Source: Aquidulcibacter sp. (GTDB lineage: Bacteria > Pseudomonadota > Alphaproteobacteria > Caulobacterales > Aquidulcibacteraceae). Taken from it: a DNA stretch of 37,053 nucleotides. The position numbers and the translations under genes are program-made. The stretch covers positions 1 to 37,053 of the forward strand of contig JAPZTJ010000055.1 of NCBI GenBank assembly GCA_027532555.1, in the 5' to 3' direction. Of the stretch, positions 28,310 through 36,794 are shown piece by piece. Numbering within the stretch: position 1 is the stretch's first letter; each line of letters starts with the position of its first letter. Below the pieces are notes generated by a model that was given only the letters and a program-made list of their open reading frames with translations, ran no database searches and was not told where the DNA came from.

Positions 28310-28431
28310 CGGCATTGTTGACCCCACACGCATCGAGGTTTGGACTTAATACCAAAAATCCGCGTTGCGACAGTTTGTAACCAGTCCGGTGGAACAAAAC
28401 GTTTCATCGGCAATAAAGAGGGAAGTATCCA

Positions 28432-29382
28432 GTGAACAGAAAATCACTCTTCATCACAGCAGCAGCTATCGCTCTCAGCGCTTCGGTTGTTTCGTCGGCC
28501 ATGGCGCAACGCACCGTGATCAACACCAACCAAAACAATGTTGCTAAGGCGATTGCCGAAACCAATGCTGGCATCACTCGCACGAACGCAAGCGTTGGTG
28601 GCACTGTTACAGCAACGGCAGCAGCTATTGGCAACACGGCATCGATCGACGTTGGCCGCGTAGCAACCGTCAATAATACACAGACCAATAATGCATTGGT
28701 TTCGTCCGCCCTGAACCTGACTTCGGTCAACAATGTAAAAGACGTGACCGCAACTTCGGCAGCCATCGCAAACTCGGCTACTGTGAAGGTTGCAAATACT
28801 GCATCGCCTGAAGCAATCAATCTCACCAACACCCAACGTGCTTGGGGTGGGGTTCAATCTCGTCTGAATAGCAGCATCTCTGGTGTCACTGGGAAGGTTG
28901 AACAAACTTCTGCTGCCATTGGAAACTCGTTCTCTGCTGAAGTCAGCGGCCCAGTCAGCTCAATCAACACCTATCAAGCCTATTGGGGTGATGTGAGCAG
29001 CCAATTGAACACCAATGTGAATACTGTCAGCGGTGATGTCACAGGCACCTCAGCTGCAATCTGCAACAGCGGCACCGTTAAGGCGAGCACTGCTGCTTCA
29101 ATCAGCTTGAACAACACCCAAGTCTGCAACATCGACCCAAGTGCCACCACCAACGCGATAATCCAGAACGTTGGCGGGAAGGTCAGCCTCACGACGGCTG
29201 CAATCGGCAACACCTTCTCGTTGAACGCATTGCCAACGTCCACGCTGTCGTTGAACAACTTCCAAAACAATGGTGCCATCAATGTAGCTACGGCTAACTT
29301 GGCCTTGACAAATGTGGCTGGTGACGTTGCCTTGACCACAGCTGCCATTGGCAACAGCTTTACCGTCTCTCCAGGCAACTAA
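28432..29382 (+). CDS. hfaD: Holdfast anchor adhesin HfaD, curlin-like repeat protein
   Basis: This is a surface adhesin that anchors the holdfast (316 aa). A signal peptide ends at AMAQ. The rest is six repeats of about 48 residues. Each has a glutamine near its start (Q34, 84, 135, 182, 230, 278) and an AAIGN-type turn about 30 residues later (AIGN or variants starting at 65, 111, 162, 209, 257, 305). This pattern suggests a beta-solenoid. Two cysteines (C211, C232) fall close together in the fourth/fifth repeat and could form a disulfide. The start is GTG with GGGAAG upstream. It is shorter than the roughly 400-aa Caulobacter protein, consistent with fewer repeats. Confidence 0.82.
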   Translation: MNRKSLFITAAAIALSASVVSSAMAQRTVINTNQNNVAKAIAETNAGITRTNASVGGTVTATAAAIGNTASIDVGRVATVNNTQTNNALVSSALNLTSVNNVKDVTATSAAIANSATVKVANTASPEAINLTNTQRAWGGVQSRLNSSISGVTGKVEQTSAAIGNSFSAEVSGPVSSINTYQAYWGDVSSQLNTNVNTVSGDVTGTSAAICNSGTVKASTAASISLNNTQVCNIDPSATTNAIIQNVGGKVSLTTAAIGNTFSLNALPTSTLSLNNFQNNGAINVATANLALTNVAGDVALTTAAIGNSFTVSPGN

Positions 29383-29424
29383 AGCTCTCGCAAGCTGAAT
29401 TTCAGCCTCGTCAGCAAGATTTTG

Positions 29425-29461
29425 GGGCCAATCTGTCACGCGGCAGGTTGGCCCTTTTCTT
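29425..29461 (+). terminator. Rho-independent terminator of the hfa operon
   Basis: GGGCCAA-T-CTG (29425-29435) pairs with CAG-G-TTGGCCC (29444-29454), followed by TTTTCTT. The mismatch is a T-G pair. It ends just at the stop of the convergent hydroxylase gene. Confidence 0.85.
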
Positions 29462-30653
29462 ATCCGACCTCAAAGGTCTCGACAGCAGTCATCAAAGCTG
29501 CAACCAGATGACGCTCTTCCTCGGTCAAGTCCGGATGCCAGATGTTGAAGATGAGGACGACACGTGTCCCGGTGCCCTGATTTCGGGCTTCGTGTTCAAT
29601 CGTATCGTCGAAAACCCACGCTTTGCCCCGCTCCCACAAGCGGACCTGATTGCCAACTCGAAACCAACAGCCATCTGGAACCAACAAGGGCAAATGGCAC
29701 ACCAAGCGCGAGTTTAGAAAGCCCGTATGAGGGGCAATCCAGGCGCCGGGAGTCAATCTAGAAAACAAAACAAAAGGCGCGCGGCCTTCAATCGTCTCAA
29801 GCGGCACCTCGTCCAGCGCAGCAAGTGTCTTCTGGCAGCGCTCGGCCAGCGGGGCTTGAAGTTTGCCGTCGCGGATCAAATAGGCCGCAGTCCAATCTTC
29901 AGGCGATGAGACTAGCTCCTTGCCAGAGCTTGCAACGACATGAGATGATTTTTCGGCTTCGACTTCGATATAAGGCCCAAAATGAGTGCCTTCTTCAAGG
30001 ATAGGCATAAGTTCTGAATAGATTTCATCGGTTGCGGCTTCAACGGGGTCAAGCCATGCAAAGCGGGCGCGGTCATAAAACTCAATCGCTGGCAATTCCG
30101 GAAAGAAATAAGCCCGAGGGGTCGGCACATAACGCTGTTTTCGGCCCGTCAAAATGTCGAGACTATCGCCAAAGCGGCGGCTTGAGTGTGCTGGATGAAA
30201 GCCTGCTTTCTCCACTTCGGCCAGAAGATAATCGCTGAGGCCTTGCTTCAGCTGTGCGTGGGCTTGCCGCGCCCGGTTGAGTTCGCCAGCAATTGCGGGC
30301 GGCAACCCCTCTGTCACCGGCACCAAGACCTCCAAATGCGCATAAAAGCCCATAGCTGCCCGCTTGCTCCCGAGGGCGACAAGCGCATCGGCTTTGATCA
30401 AATTCGCGCGGATATTGTCCGGGTCGCGCTCCAGCACTTGGGTTACTGCGGCAATCTCGCTTTTCCGGTCACCTGACGCTTGATAGGCCATTGAAAGGGC
30501 AAGCCAAACAGACGTGTCCGCCGCCCCAGCCGCAACGATTGACTGAAACTTAGCTATGGCCGTTGCAGGATCGCCTGCCCGTAAAGCGGCCATCCCTGCC
30601 TGACCCGCTGCGTCAACCGCAGCTGGGCTCATTGCTACCCCAAATGTCGTCAT
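29460..30653 (-). CDS. TPR protein with aspartyl/asparaginyl beta-hydroxylase (AspH) domain
   Basis: This is a two-domain protein of 397 aa. Residues 10-140 form helix pairs of TPR type. From about 200 on it is a 2-oxoglutarate/Fe(II) oxygenase of the AspH family: H309 (APHTGFLNSR) and H354 (DTIEHEARN) would bind iron, and R364 would bind 2-oxoglutarate. Their spacing (45 and 10) matches human AspH (46 and 10), which also uses only two metal ligands. No signal or membrane segment is seen, so it is probably cytosolic. Targets may be protein side chains or a lipid. The ATG at 30632 with GGGG upstream is an alternative start (M8). Its location next to hfaD may be incidental. Confidence 0.85.
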   Translation of the reverse strand: MTTFGVAMSPAAVDAAGQAGMAALRAGDPATAIAKFQSIVAAGAADTSVWLALSMAYQASGDRKSEIAAVTQVLERDPDNIRANLIKADALVALGSKRAAMGFYAHLEVLVPVTEGLPPAIAGELNRARQAHAQLKQGLSDYLLAEVEKAGFHPAHSSRRFGDSLDILTGRKQRYVPTPRAYFFPELPAIEFYDRARFAWLDPVEAATDEIYSELMPILEEGTHFGPYIEVEAEKSSHVVASSGKELVSSPEDWTAAYLIRDGKLQAPLAERCQKTLAALDEVPLETIEGRAPFVLFSRLTPGAWIAPHTGFLNSRLVCHLPLLVPDGCWFRVGNQVRLWERGKAWVFDDTIEHEARNQGTGTRVVLIFNIWHPDLTEEERHLVAALMTAVETFEVG

Positions 30654-30696
30654 ATGATCTCTTCTCGCAACTCAGGCCCTGATCGCATAATGACCC

Positions 30697-32751
30697 TTAC
30701 TTGCCGCCAGCCGGAGCATAAGTCTCCACCCATTTTTTGACTTCTTCATACCAGAATAAGGAATTCTGGGGTCGAAGAATCCAATGGTTTTCGTTGGCAT
30801 AATAGATCAAACGCGAAGGCACGCCCTTCTTCTGAAGGGTATTGAACAGCTCGATCCCATGATTGACAGGGACGCGCAGGTCCAGCTGACCATGTATGAC
30901 CAAGGTTGGAGTTTTAAAGTTAGCGGCCATCATGTTCGGGCTGATTGCTTGAAACTTCGCAGGGTCTTCCCAAGCTTCGTAGTAACGATTTTGGTTGGCC
31001 CCATAATCGGCTCCGATCTGGGTGTATTGATTATAGACCGGCGCATGGGCCACCAACGCCTTGAAGGGATGGGGCCGCCCGAGCAGTACCGTGGCCAGAT
31101 AGCCGCCATAGCTGCCCCCTGAAGCGACCATACGTTCAGAATCGACCCATCTCTGTGCTTTCAAATAGTCCGCTGCGGCCAATGTGTCCTGATAAGGCAA
31201 AGTGACCCAATCTGGTTGGATGGCATCGGTGAAGGCGTCGCCAAAGCCCGATGAGCCATGGAAATTATGCCAGGTCGTCACATAACCCCAACCCGCAAAA
31301 ACCTGTGCGTTCCAGCGGTAAGACCATTGATCGGTAATGCCGACATGGGGTCCGCCATGCAGCAAGAACATCACGGGATACTTTTTCGATGCGTCAAAGC
31401 GGGGTGGTTTGACGACCCACATCTGGATATCTGCCCCATTGGCGCCTCGATAGCTAACCGAGTCGACTTTCCCCATTTCAACTTTGGCAAGCAAGGCGTC
31501 GTTGAAGCGAGACAATTGGCCAGTTTGGCCAGTTGCGCCATCAATACGCACCAACGTAGCAGGGCTGGAGAAGCTGGCCTGCAAACCGACCAAGCTGCGC
31601 CCCGCCGCCGCAATCCCCGCAAAATCGCCATCCTTGGTAATGCGGCGTGGCGTCGCGCCCGTCAGATCCATCTTAAACAGGCGCCGCGTCGGCCGATCTT
31701 CTGCAATCACCCACAATGACTTCGAATCTGAAGCCCAAGTTACTTCTGAGGCAGACCAATCCCAAGTCGCGGACAGGTCGCGTGGTGCTGTGTCAGGTGC
31801 TTGGCGGTCCAGCAGCATCACCCGTTGACGGTCAGGGGCCGATACGATGACATTAGAACTCCAGCTCAGATACCGACCATCTGGACTGTAATGGGGCTCA
31901 CTGTCGCCTGCCAAATTGGCGGTGGTTAGATTGCGAACCGTGCCAGCAGCCAAAGACAGCGCAAAGACATCCGAATTCGGGCGGGTACCCTTGGTATCGC
32001 TTTCGCCAACAAAGGCTATTTCTTGGCCGTCTGGGGCAATATCATAATCTTCAGAGCCCGGTGTGCGGAACTCTATCGCCACACCCGCAGGCCGGGTCAG
32101 GGCAACTGGGTCTCCTGCATTGATCGAAATAGCGAAAAGGTGCGGCTGACGTTCATCGAGAAAGCGATCCCAATAGCTGATGGGAGCCTTATCCCAAACA
32201 CGGGCCTGCATGGTTGTAGAGGCTCGATCCTTCGTACGCTTGCCTTGCTCTTCCCATGTGGCAAGGTCTGTCCAGATCGAGCTGATGAAAGCAATTCTCT
32301 GGCTGTCGGGGAACCATTTGGGCGCAGATACCCCCGTTGGCACGCCCGTCAGCCGACGAGCCTCGCCCCCATCTGGAGCAATCACATAGAGCTGGTTTGC
32401 GCTGTCCGCGCCACGCTTGGAAACAAAGGCGATCCATTTGCCATCAGGGCTCCAGACAGGTGCAACATCATTGCCTTCACCACTGGTTAGTTGGCGGCTT
32501 GTGCCGGTGTCCGTGGAAATCACCCACAATGCGGTGAAGCTACGGTCACTTACGGCGTCAAACCGCGTGACCGAAACGACCGAGAATTTGCCATCTGGAG
32601 ACAGGCTAGGTGCACCAACGCGCTGCAATTGCCACATGAGCTCCGGCGTGAGCGGTCCCTTTGCGGTATTTGGTTGCGCACTCGTTTGGCCAGCCCAAGC
32701 CAATCCAACAGCTACCAAGCCAACCAAACCCAAACTTCTAAATTTACCCAC
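30697..32751 (-). CDS. S9-family prolyl oligopeptidase-like serine peptidase, secreted
   Basis: This is an alpha/beta-hydrolase peptidase with an N-terminal beta-propeller (684 aa). The triad is S547 (GGSYGGY), D624 (GQLDLRVP) and H656 (NENHW). Repeated blades such as LSPDGKF, WSPDGKWIAF and YSPDGRYL are visible. It most resembles acylaminoacyl-/dipeptidyl-peptidases of the S9C type. The frame opens at 32913, but the GTG at 32751 follows GGGAG with eight-base spacing and starts a signal peptide (VGLVAVGLAWAGQTSAQ). The protein is therefore exported. A palindromic site and repeats lie upstream between it and the divergent subtilase. Confidence 0.88.
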   Translation of the reverse strand: MGKFRSLGLVGLVAVGLAWAGQTSAQPNTAKGPLTPELMWQLQRVGAPSLSPDGKFSVVSVTRFDAVSDRSFTALWVISTDTGTSRQLTSGEGNDVAPVWSPDGKWIAFVSKRGADSANQLYVIAPDGGEARRLTGVPTGVSAPKWFPDSQRIAFISSIWTDLATWEEQGKRTKDRASTTMQARVWDKAPISYWDRFLDERQPHLFAISINAGDPVALTRPAGVAIEFRTPGSEDYDIAPDGQEIAFVGESDTKGTRPNSDVFALSLAAGTVRNLTTANLAGDSEPHYSPDGRYLSWSSNVIVSAPDRQRVMLLDRQAPDTAPRDLSATWDWSASEVTWASDSKSLWVIAEDRPTRRLFKMDLTGATPRRITKDGDFAGIAAAGRSLVGLQASFSSPATLVRIDGATGQTGQLSRFNDALLAKVEMGKVDSVSYRGANGADIQMWVVKPPRFDASKKYPVMFLLHGGPHVGITDQWSYRWNAQVFAGWGYVTTWHNFHGSSGFGDAFTDAIQPDWVTLPYQDTLAAADYLKAQRWVDSERMVASGGSYGGYLATVLLGRPHPFKALVAHAPVYNQYTQIGADYGANQNRYYEAWEDPAKFQAISPNMMAANFKTPTLVIHGQLDLRVPVNHGIELFNTLQKKGVPSRLIYYANENHWILRPQNSLFWYEEVKKWVETYAPAGGK

Positions 32752-33127
32752 GTCTGCTTCTCCCAGCCTAAATCCTTTCTGACCTTCTCTACGCAGATCA
32801 CGCGCGAAAGCTAGGTCGGTGTCGAATTCGTGAAAAAAATTTTCACACAAAGCCGAGGTATCTTGAAGAACAGAACACGAGCTATTTTCAGCCCTTTTGG
32901 CAGGAATTCGCATGAGAAACGATTATGCTTATGAGAAATTTACTTCGAATCTACGCGTGTTTTCTTGGATTAAGATCATCGGCGTTCGAGTTTTCGAGCA
33001 AATTTGATCCATCTTTGACTAAAAACGCCCATGAGAAGGCTATAAATTCTATGCCTTGTTTCAAAATTCCCCTTTAAACCTTGGGATTTATGGGTCCTCC
33101 AGCTTTTTCGAGGATCGGGGACTACCC
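32752..33127. other. Divergent intergenic region between the S9 and S8 protease genes
   Basis: The 376-bp gap is AT-rich. It holds a palindrome GTGAAAA-AAA-TTTTCAC (32830-32846), three ATGAGAA copies (32912, 32931 and 33030) in the same orientation, and a GANTC site (32946-32950). It must contain promoters for both proteases. No gene is convincing. Confidence 0.5.
32830..32846. promoter_or_regulatory. Operator-like palindrome upstream of the S9 gene
   Basis: Perfect 7-bp arms (GTGAAAA/TTTTCAC) are separated by three A. It lies about 80 bp upstream of the chosen S9 start, a plausible operator location. The binding protein is unknown. Confidence 0.35.
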
Positions 33128-35296
33128 ATGAAATCCATGCTTCTTTCTATGACTGCTGTTGCTGGCCTTCTGCCTTGCGGTGCAGCTCTCGCCCAAACCG
33201 CCAAGTTGCCAACTGGCCAAGAACTGACGTGGTCGTCAGCCGCGTCGCGTGTGGGTGCCTTCAAGCCACGCCCATGGGCGGCTCGCGGCACAAATGTCAC
33301 CATCGCGATCATCGACTCAGGGATCCGCCGCGACCATATCGACTTTGCAGGTGCCATCACCGGCGGCTATAATGCTTTTACCAACCTTGCCGGGACGACA
33401 ACGGTAAATGATACCAGTGGGCATGGCAGCCACGTCGCCTCACTGGCCGCAGCGCGCGCCAATGGCGTTGGTATGGTGGGGGTTGCCTCCAACGCCCGAA
33501 TCCTGCCGGTCCAAGTCTTCCAAGGCCCCACAACCTCGGACTTTCATGTCGCGCGCGGCATCAATTACGCGACCAGCCAACGCGCCTTCGTGATGAACTT
33601 AAGCCTCGGTGGCTCTAGCATGAGCCCAACGATCCGCACTGCCTTGCAAGGGGCGCAGGCGGCAGGCCTTTTGATGGTGATTGCGGCGGGCAATGAAGGC
33701 CTCGCCAATCCATCTTTCCCGGCACGCCATGCTTCTGAAGCTTGGGCCAGGGGACAAATCATTGCCGTTGGCGCCGTTGACGCCAATAATCTGATTGCCA
33801 GCTTCTCGAACCGTGCTGGCGACGCGCGCAACTTCTACTTGGTCGCACCGGGCGTCAATTTGATCGGTGCTTACTTCACCGCCCCCAACGCCTATGTTTC
33901 CATGAGCGGCACCTCGATGGCCGCGCCAGTGGTGGCGGGTGCTGCTGCTGTTGTAAAAAGCGCGTGGCCTTTTCTAACAGCGCCGAGAGTGGCCGAAGTC
34001 CTATTCGTGACCGCGACAGACTTAGGCGCAAAAGGGATCGACCCGATCTATGGCCGCGGCCTCCTCAATCTAGAGAAGGCGCTGCTGCCCGTTGGTACGG
34101 TGACGGCGGTTAGTTCGGCGGGCACAACCCCACTCGCCCTCGCGCCGTCCACCAGCGGTGCTGTGGCCATCGGCGCGAAGTCGTTTGCAGGGAACGCGGG
34201 CGCGTTTGAAGGCGTCGTATTTGACGCGTTTGGCCGCGACTTTGCTTATGATTTTGCCACCAAGGCACAAGATCTGCGACCAGATTCAGTCTCTATCCTC
34301 TCCTCGACCCTTTCCAGTCGCATGCAAGCAACATTAGCCAGCGTGGCAACACCCAGCGGCACCTTGTCCTTGGTCGCAACACCTGTGCAATCCGTGGGTG
34401 GAGACAGCAGTGGCGGCCTCCATTTTGTCGGCAACCAAGGCCAGTCTTGGGCCGTCGCCATCGGCCAAGCCTCCCCCATCTTGGGTGCCAGCCTAGCCCC
34501 GGGTGCAGCCCCGGCTGCACGCCTCTTGGGCTTTGCCGATCACACCGCCCTGTTTGAAGGTACCACCGCCAGCGTCGCCAGCCTGCGGACCTTGGACAAT
34601 GGCGTCAGCCTGACCTTTGGTGCCCGTTTGCAAGGTGAGCAATATAAGCGCCGCAATCTGAATTGGACGCCAAACGCGACCAGCCAGGCCAGTAGCGTGG
34701 AGGTGGCCTTGAGCCGTCAGTTCAACCGCGTGAGCCTTGGTGCAAGCGTCGTGGCCATTCAGGAAGACCAAGGTCGCTTGGGTGATGTGGATAGCGAATT
34801 GTTTGGCCTGTCGGGCCCTGCACGCACGTTTGCCGTGCAAACCGATGTGGCTTGGGCTTTGTCTGACAAAGCCTCGCTCAGCGCGCGGATGACCCATTCT
34901 CAAACCGCTTCGCAACTGGGTGCAGGCACCAGCTTGGTGAGCTCGATCAGTGCAACCGAAGCCACAGCTTACGCGATCAACTTCGCCCAGCGCGACCTGT
35001 TGGCCAAGGGTGATCAGCTTGATCTGGCCATCGGCACCCCGCTAACCAGCCGCAGCGGCATGATGAACCTGTTCTTGGCGACAGGTGCGGACGCTGAAAC
35101 CGGTGCGCCCATTATGACGCGCCGCGCGGTCAGCCTCGCATCCAAAACGCCAGAACAGCGGTTTGAAGCGGTCTATACAAGGACCTTGAGCCAAGATTCC
35201 GCCCTCGCCTTCGCCGTCATGGCGCGTCAGGATGCGGACGGCATCTCGGGCAAGAAAGACCAAGCAGTAATGGTCCGCTATCAGACCAGCTTCTAA
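33128..35296 (+). CDS. S8 subtilase autotransporter
   Basis: This is a subtilisin-type protease with a C-terminal outer-membrane barrel (722 aa). The signal peptide is MKSMLLSMTAVAGLLPCGAA. The triad is D63 (AIIDSGI), H99 (SGHGSHVAS) and S263 (SGTSMAAPV), with the oxyanion asparagine in AAGNEG. From about residue 330 the sequence becomes beta-rich, and it ends RYQTSF. The terminal Phe and the amphipathic strands suggest an autotransporter beta-domain of about 270 residues. The frame starts on a TTG at 33056, but the ATG at 33128, preceded by GGGGA, is the true start. It is probably involved in processing extracellular proteins, possibly those at the cell surface. A strong terminator follows. 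Confidence 0.88.
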   Translation: MKSMLLSMTAVAGLLPCGAALAQTAKLPTGQELTWSSAASRVGAFKPRPWAARGTNVTIAIIDSGIRRDHIDFAGAITGGYNAFTNLAGTTTVNDTSGHGSHVASLAAARANGVGMVGVASNARILPVQVFQGPTTSDFHVARGINYATSQRAFVMNLSLGGSSMSPTIRTALQGAQAAGLLMVIAAGNEGLANPSFPARHASEAWARGQIIAVGAVDANNLIASFSNRAGDARNFYLVAPGVNLIGAYFTAPNAYVSMSGTSMAAPVVAGAAAVVKSAWPFLTAPRVAEVLFVTATDLGAKGIDPIYGRGLLNLEKALLPVGTVTAVSSAGTTPLALAPSTSGAVAIGAKSFAGNAGAFEGVVFDAFGRDFAYDFATKAQDLRPDSVSILSSTLSSRMQATLASVATPSGTLSLVATPVQSVGGDSSGGLHFVGNQGQSWAVAIGQASPILGASLAPGAAPAARLLGFADHTALFEGTTASVASLRTLDNGVSLTFGARLQGEQYKRRNLNWTPNATSQASSVEVALSRQFNRVSLGASVVAIQEDQGRLGDVDSELFGLSGPARTFAVQTDVAWALSDKASLSARMTHSQTASQLGAGTSLVSSISATEATAYAINFAQRDLLAKGDQLDLAIGTPLTSRSGMMNLFLATGADAETGAPIMTRRAVSLASKTPEQRFEAVYTRTLSQDSALAFAVMARQDADGISGKKDQAVMVRYQTSF

Positions 35297-35324
35297 ACTA
35301 AGTGTAAGGTTCCCAAACCAACAC

Positions 35325-35365
35325 CCCCGCGATTGGCAAGCCCAGTCGCGGGGTTTTCTGCTTTT
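35325..35365 (+). terminator. Rho-independent terminator after the S8 subtilase gene
   Basis: CCCCGCGA (35325-35332) pairs with TCGCGGGG (35346-35353) and is followed by TTTTCTGCTTTT. It is a strong intrinsic terminator. Confidence 0.9.
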
Positions 35366-35378
35366 AGGCTGGAAGGAT

Positions 35379-35431
35379 TGGTAGGGACGGCCGGACTTGA
35401 ACCGGCACGGATTGCTCCAACGGATTTTAAG
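35379..35431 (-). other. 3' half of tRNA-Leu(UAA), 5' half missing: probable att site
   Basis: On the minus strand, 35431 to 35379 reads as the anticodon loop CTTAAAA (anticodon TAA), the 3' stem TCCG, a variable arm GGA-GCAA-TCC, a T-arm GCCGG-TTCAAGT-CCGGC, the acceptor strand CGTCCCT and an encoded ACCA. The bases 5' of the loop (GAGTTA) cannot pair with TCCG, and no D-arm or 5' acceptor strand occurs upstream within this window. This is the old 3' half left behind when an element integrates into a tRNA. The intact tRNA-Leu should lie to the right of the window. Confidence 0.7.
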
Positions 35432-35572
35432 TAACTCAGAGTCTTGATACGCCAGTATCGGGATCAATCTTTTTTTCATCTATTTCAGTAATTTAAGCCA
35501 GTATGTTGCACTTTACGTGTCGATCTTGATCGTTTGAAATCCATCGCTGTAGGTGTATCAACTACACCAGAG

Positions 35573-35809
35573 TTACACGAAGTTAGAGGGACAATACTGA
35601 AGCCTCATCGATAATGGCCAAGGCATAATTGGCAGACCTTGCACATCCATAACCACGCGCACGTATCTGGCAGAAACATGGGTGGCCGTGTATCTAGCAA
35701 CAGCTACCAGCCCATTCGCGCGCAGGCGCACATATTTGGCAGAAACATCATCAGCCTTCAAAGTAAACTGGCAAGGTTTACCCCGCCATACATCGCGCGC
35801 GCATACTGG
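35573..35809 (-). pseudogene. Possible decayed ORF with repeated VSA(K/R)YVR motifs
   Basis: The minus-strand frame is open from the stop at 35812 to 35573 but has no ATG; only a TTG at 35761 would start it. The product repeats VSAKYVR and VSARYVR 23 residues apart, with a looser VCARDVW before them. I do not recognise the family. The repeat suggests the remains of a longer repetitive, perhaps phage structural, protein. Confidence 0.25.
35657..35748 (-). repeat. Two 23-bp direct repeats at 69-bp spacing
   Basis: 35657-35679 and 35726-35748 agree at 21 of 23 bases (core TGGCAGAAACAT). A third degenerate copy begins near 35797. The 69-bp spacing is a multiple of three and matches the repeated amino-acid motif of the overlapping frame, so the repeat probably comes from a repetitive coding sequence. 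Confidence 0.6.
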
Positions 35810-35910
35810 TCACAAAATTCAGAAACGATCTGGAAAAAGTGGCGACCCTAACCGCACCATGCACAACGCGCGCACTTGATGGCATTTCAGCCCGCTTCTG
35901 GCGTAGGGCC

Positions 35911-36312
35911 TCAAGGGGCTATCCCAAGTATCTCTTGGCTCGCACGCCTGATAGCGCGCTCCTGCGTCCGGGCTGTAACCCCATAGCCCAATATTCGGGC
36001 CTTTAGCTTTGTCGCTTGGATTGCCGCGCTTGATTGGGGAGGATCAGCTAACAGTGCCTCGACCCTAATTCCTTCCAATTCATCTAGCACCGCCCTAACT
36101 GTCACCTTGGCAGGACCTGCCCTATCAGCCCGCAATTCCTGAATCCTGGCTCTTACATCCGCACGTCTCGCCAGCCTGCCAGCCGCCCGTTTGTCGCCAC
36201 TAAAGCCCGCAGTGCGATAGGCCTCTAGTTGGGTGTCTCCTTCTGCTAGAGCGCGGGCAACGGCTTCAAAGTAAGTTGGTTTTAGGTCCCAGAGGTTAGC
36301 AATTGTTAGCAT
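35911..36312 (-). CDS. Phage terminase small subunit-like protein
   Basis: This 133-aa protein has an N-terminal helix-turn-helix region (LEAYRTAGFSGDKRAAGRLARR) followed by helices RIQELRADRAG and a typical VTVRAVLDELEGIRVEALL. The order and spacing resemble small terminase subunits, which recognise phage DNA ends and recruit the large nuclease subunit. The large subunit would be expected next to it in an intact prophage, but none is in this window. GAGG lies about nine bases upstream of the ATG. The family is poorly conserved, so a transposon- or phage-type DNA-binding protein of another kind is the alternative. Confidence 0.55.
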   Translation of the reverse strand: MLTIANLWDLKPTYFEAVARALAEGDTQLEAYRTAGFSGDKRAAGRLARRADVRARIQELRADRAGPAKVTVRAVLDELEGIRVEALLADPPQSSAAIQATKLKARILGYGVTARTQERAIRRASQEILGIAP

Positions 36313-36438
36313 TCGAAGGTGCCTCAGAGCATAAATGGGCGGGACTAAAAGTGTTAAGCTCGTCTTAACCTAGCCTGAATCTACAGTGTAGGTAAGCGCA
36401 GGATGCGCCCTCCAGTCATAACAGAAGGAGACATCAGA

Positions 36439-36750
36439 ATGAATCCCTACACCCTTGAAAAGCTTTTACCATCGATTGAAGCTCTAACCCTTTGCGCTGG
36501 ACGCAGAAAGTGGGAGTCGGCAGCACTCGCCTTGGCACAACTTCATTCACTCAGAGCGGAAGATTTTAAATCAGAAGAAGCAAAGAGGCGGTTTATAGAT
36601 CTAAAGGCAAAGATTCCGTCAGATGGCAGTTCCCTAAACGAGTATGCAGCCTACTTTGAAAGCGGCGCTTCCAAACTGGCGCGAAGCCATCGAGGTTTGC
36701 GAAAAGAGATTTTTGAGATTTTCCAACATGAACTGAACGATAGATTCTAG
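36439..36750 (+). CDS. Hypothetical protein of the island
   Basis: I do not recognise this protein (103 aa). It is predicted to be almost entirely helical, highly charged and without signal or membrane segments (KSEEAKRRFIDLKAKI, ASKLARSHRGLRKEIFEIF). AGGAG lies about eight bases before the ATG at 36439, which decides the start against the upstream ATG at 36403. It is divergent from the terminase-like gene across 126 bp, which likely holds both promoters. The base composition is lower in GC than the housekeeping genes. Confidence 0.5.
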   Translation: MNPYTLEKLLPSIEALTLCAGRRKWESAALALAQLHSLRAEDFKSEEAKRRFIDLKAKIPSDGSSLNEYAAYFESGASKLARSHRGLRKEIFEIFQHELNDRF

Positions 36751-36794
36751 GCCCGTCACATCTCAGCAACTTGAGTTAGGCCAGTGCCGCGGGT

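Larger units (their letters stand above)
35432..35910. other. Non-coding left margin of the island
   Basis: It contains a hairpin GATAC-GCCA-GTATC near 35446, GGTGTA-TCAAC-TACACC (35552-35568), CGATC-TT-GATCG (35521-35532) and the 23-bp direct repeats described separately. Possible integrase-arm sites cannot be told from chance. One decayed frame (35573-35809) is listed on its own. Confidence 0.4.

Noticed and set aside
35432-35910. Group I intron inside tRNA-Leu(UAA), as known in some bacteria
   Set aside because: No 5' tRNA half, D-arm or exon boundary could be found within about 1.6 kb on the expected side. An att site explains the fragment better.
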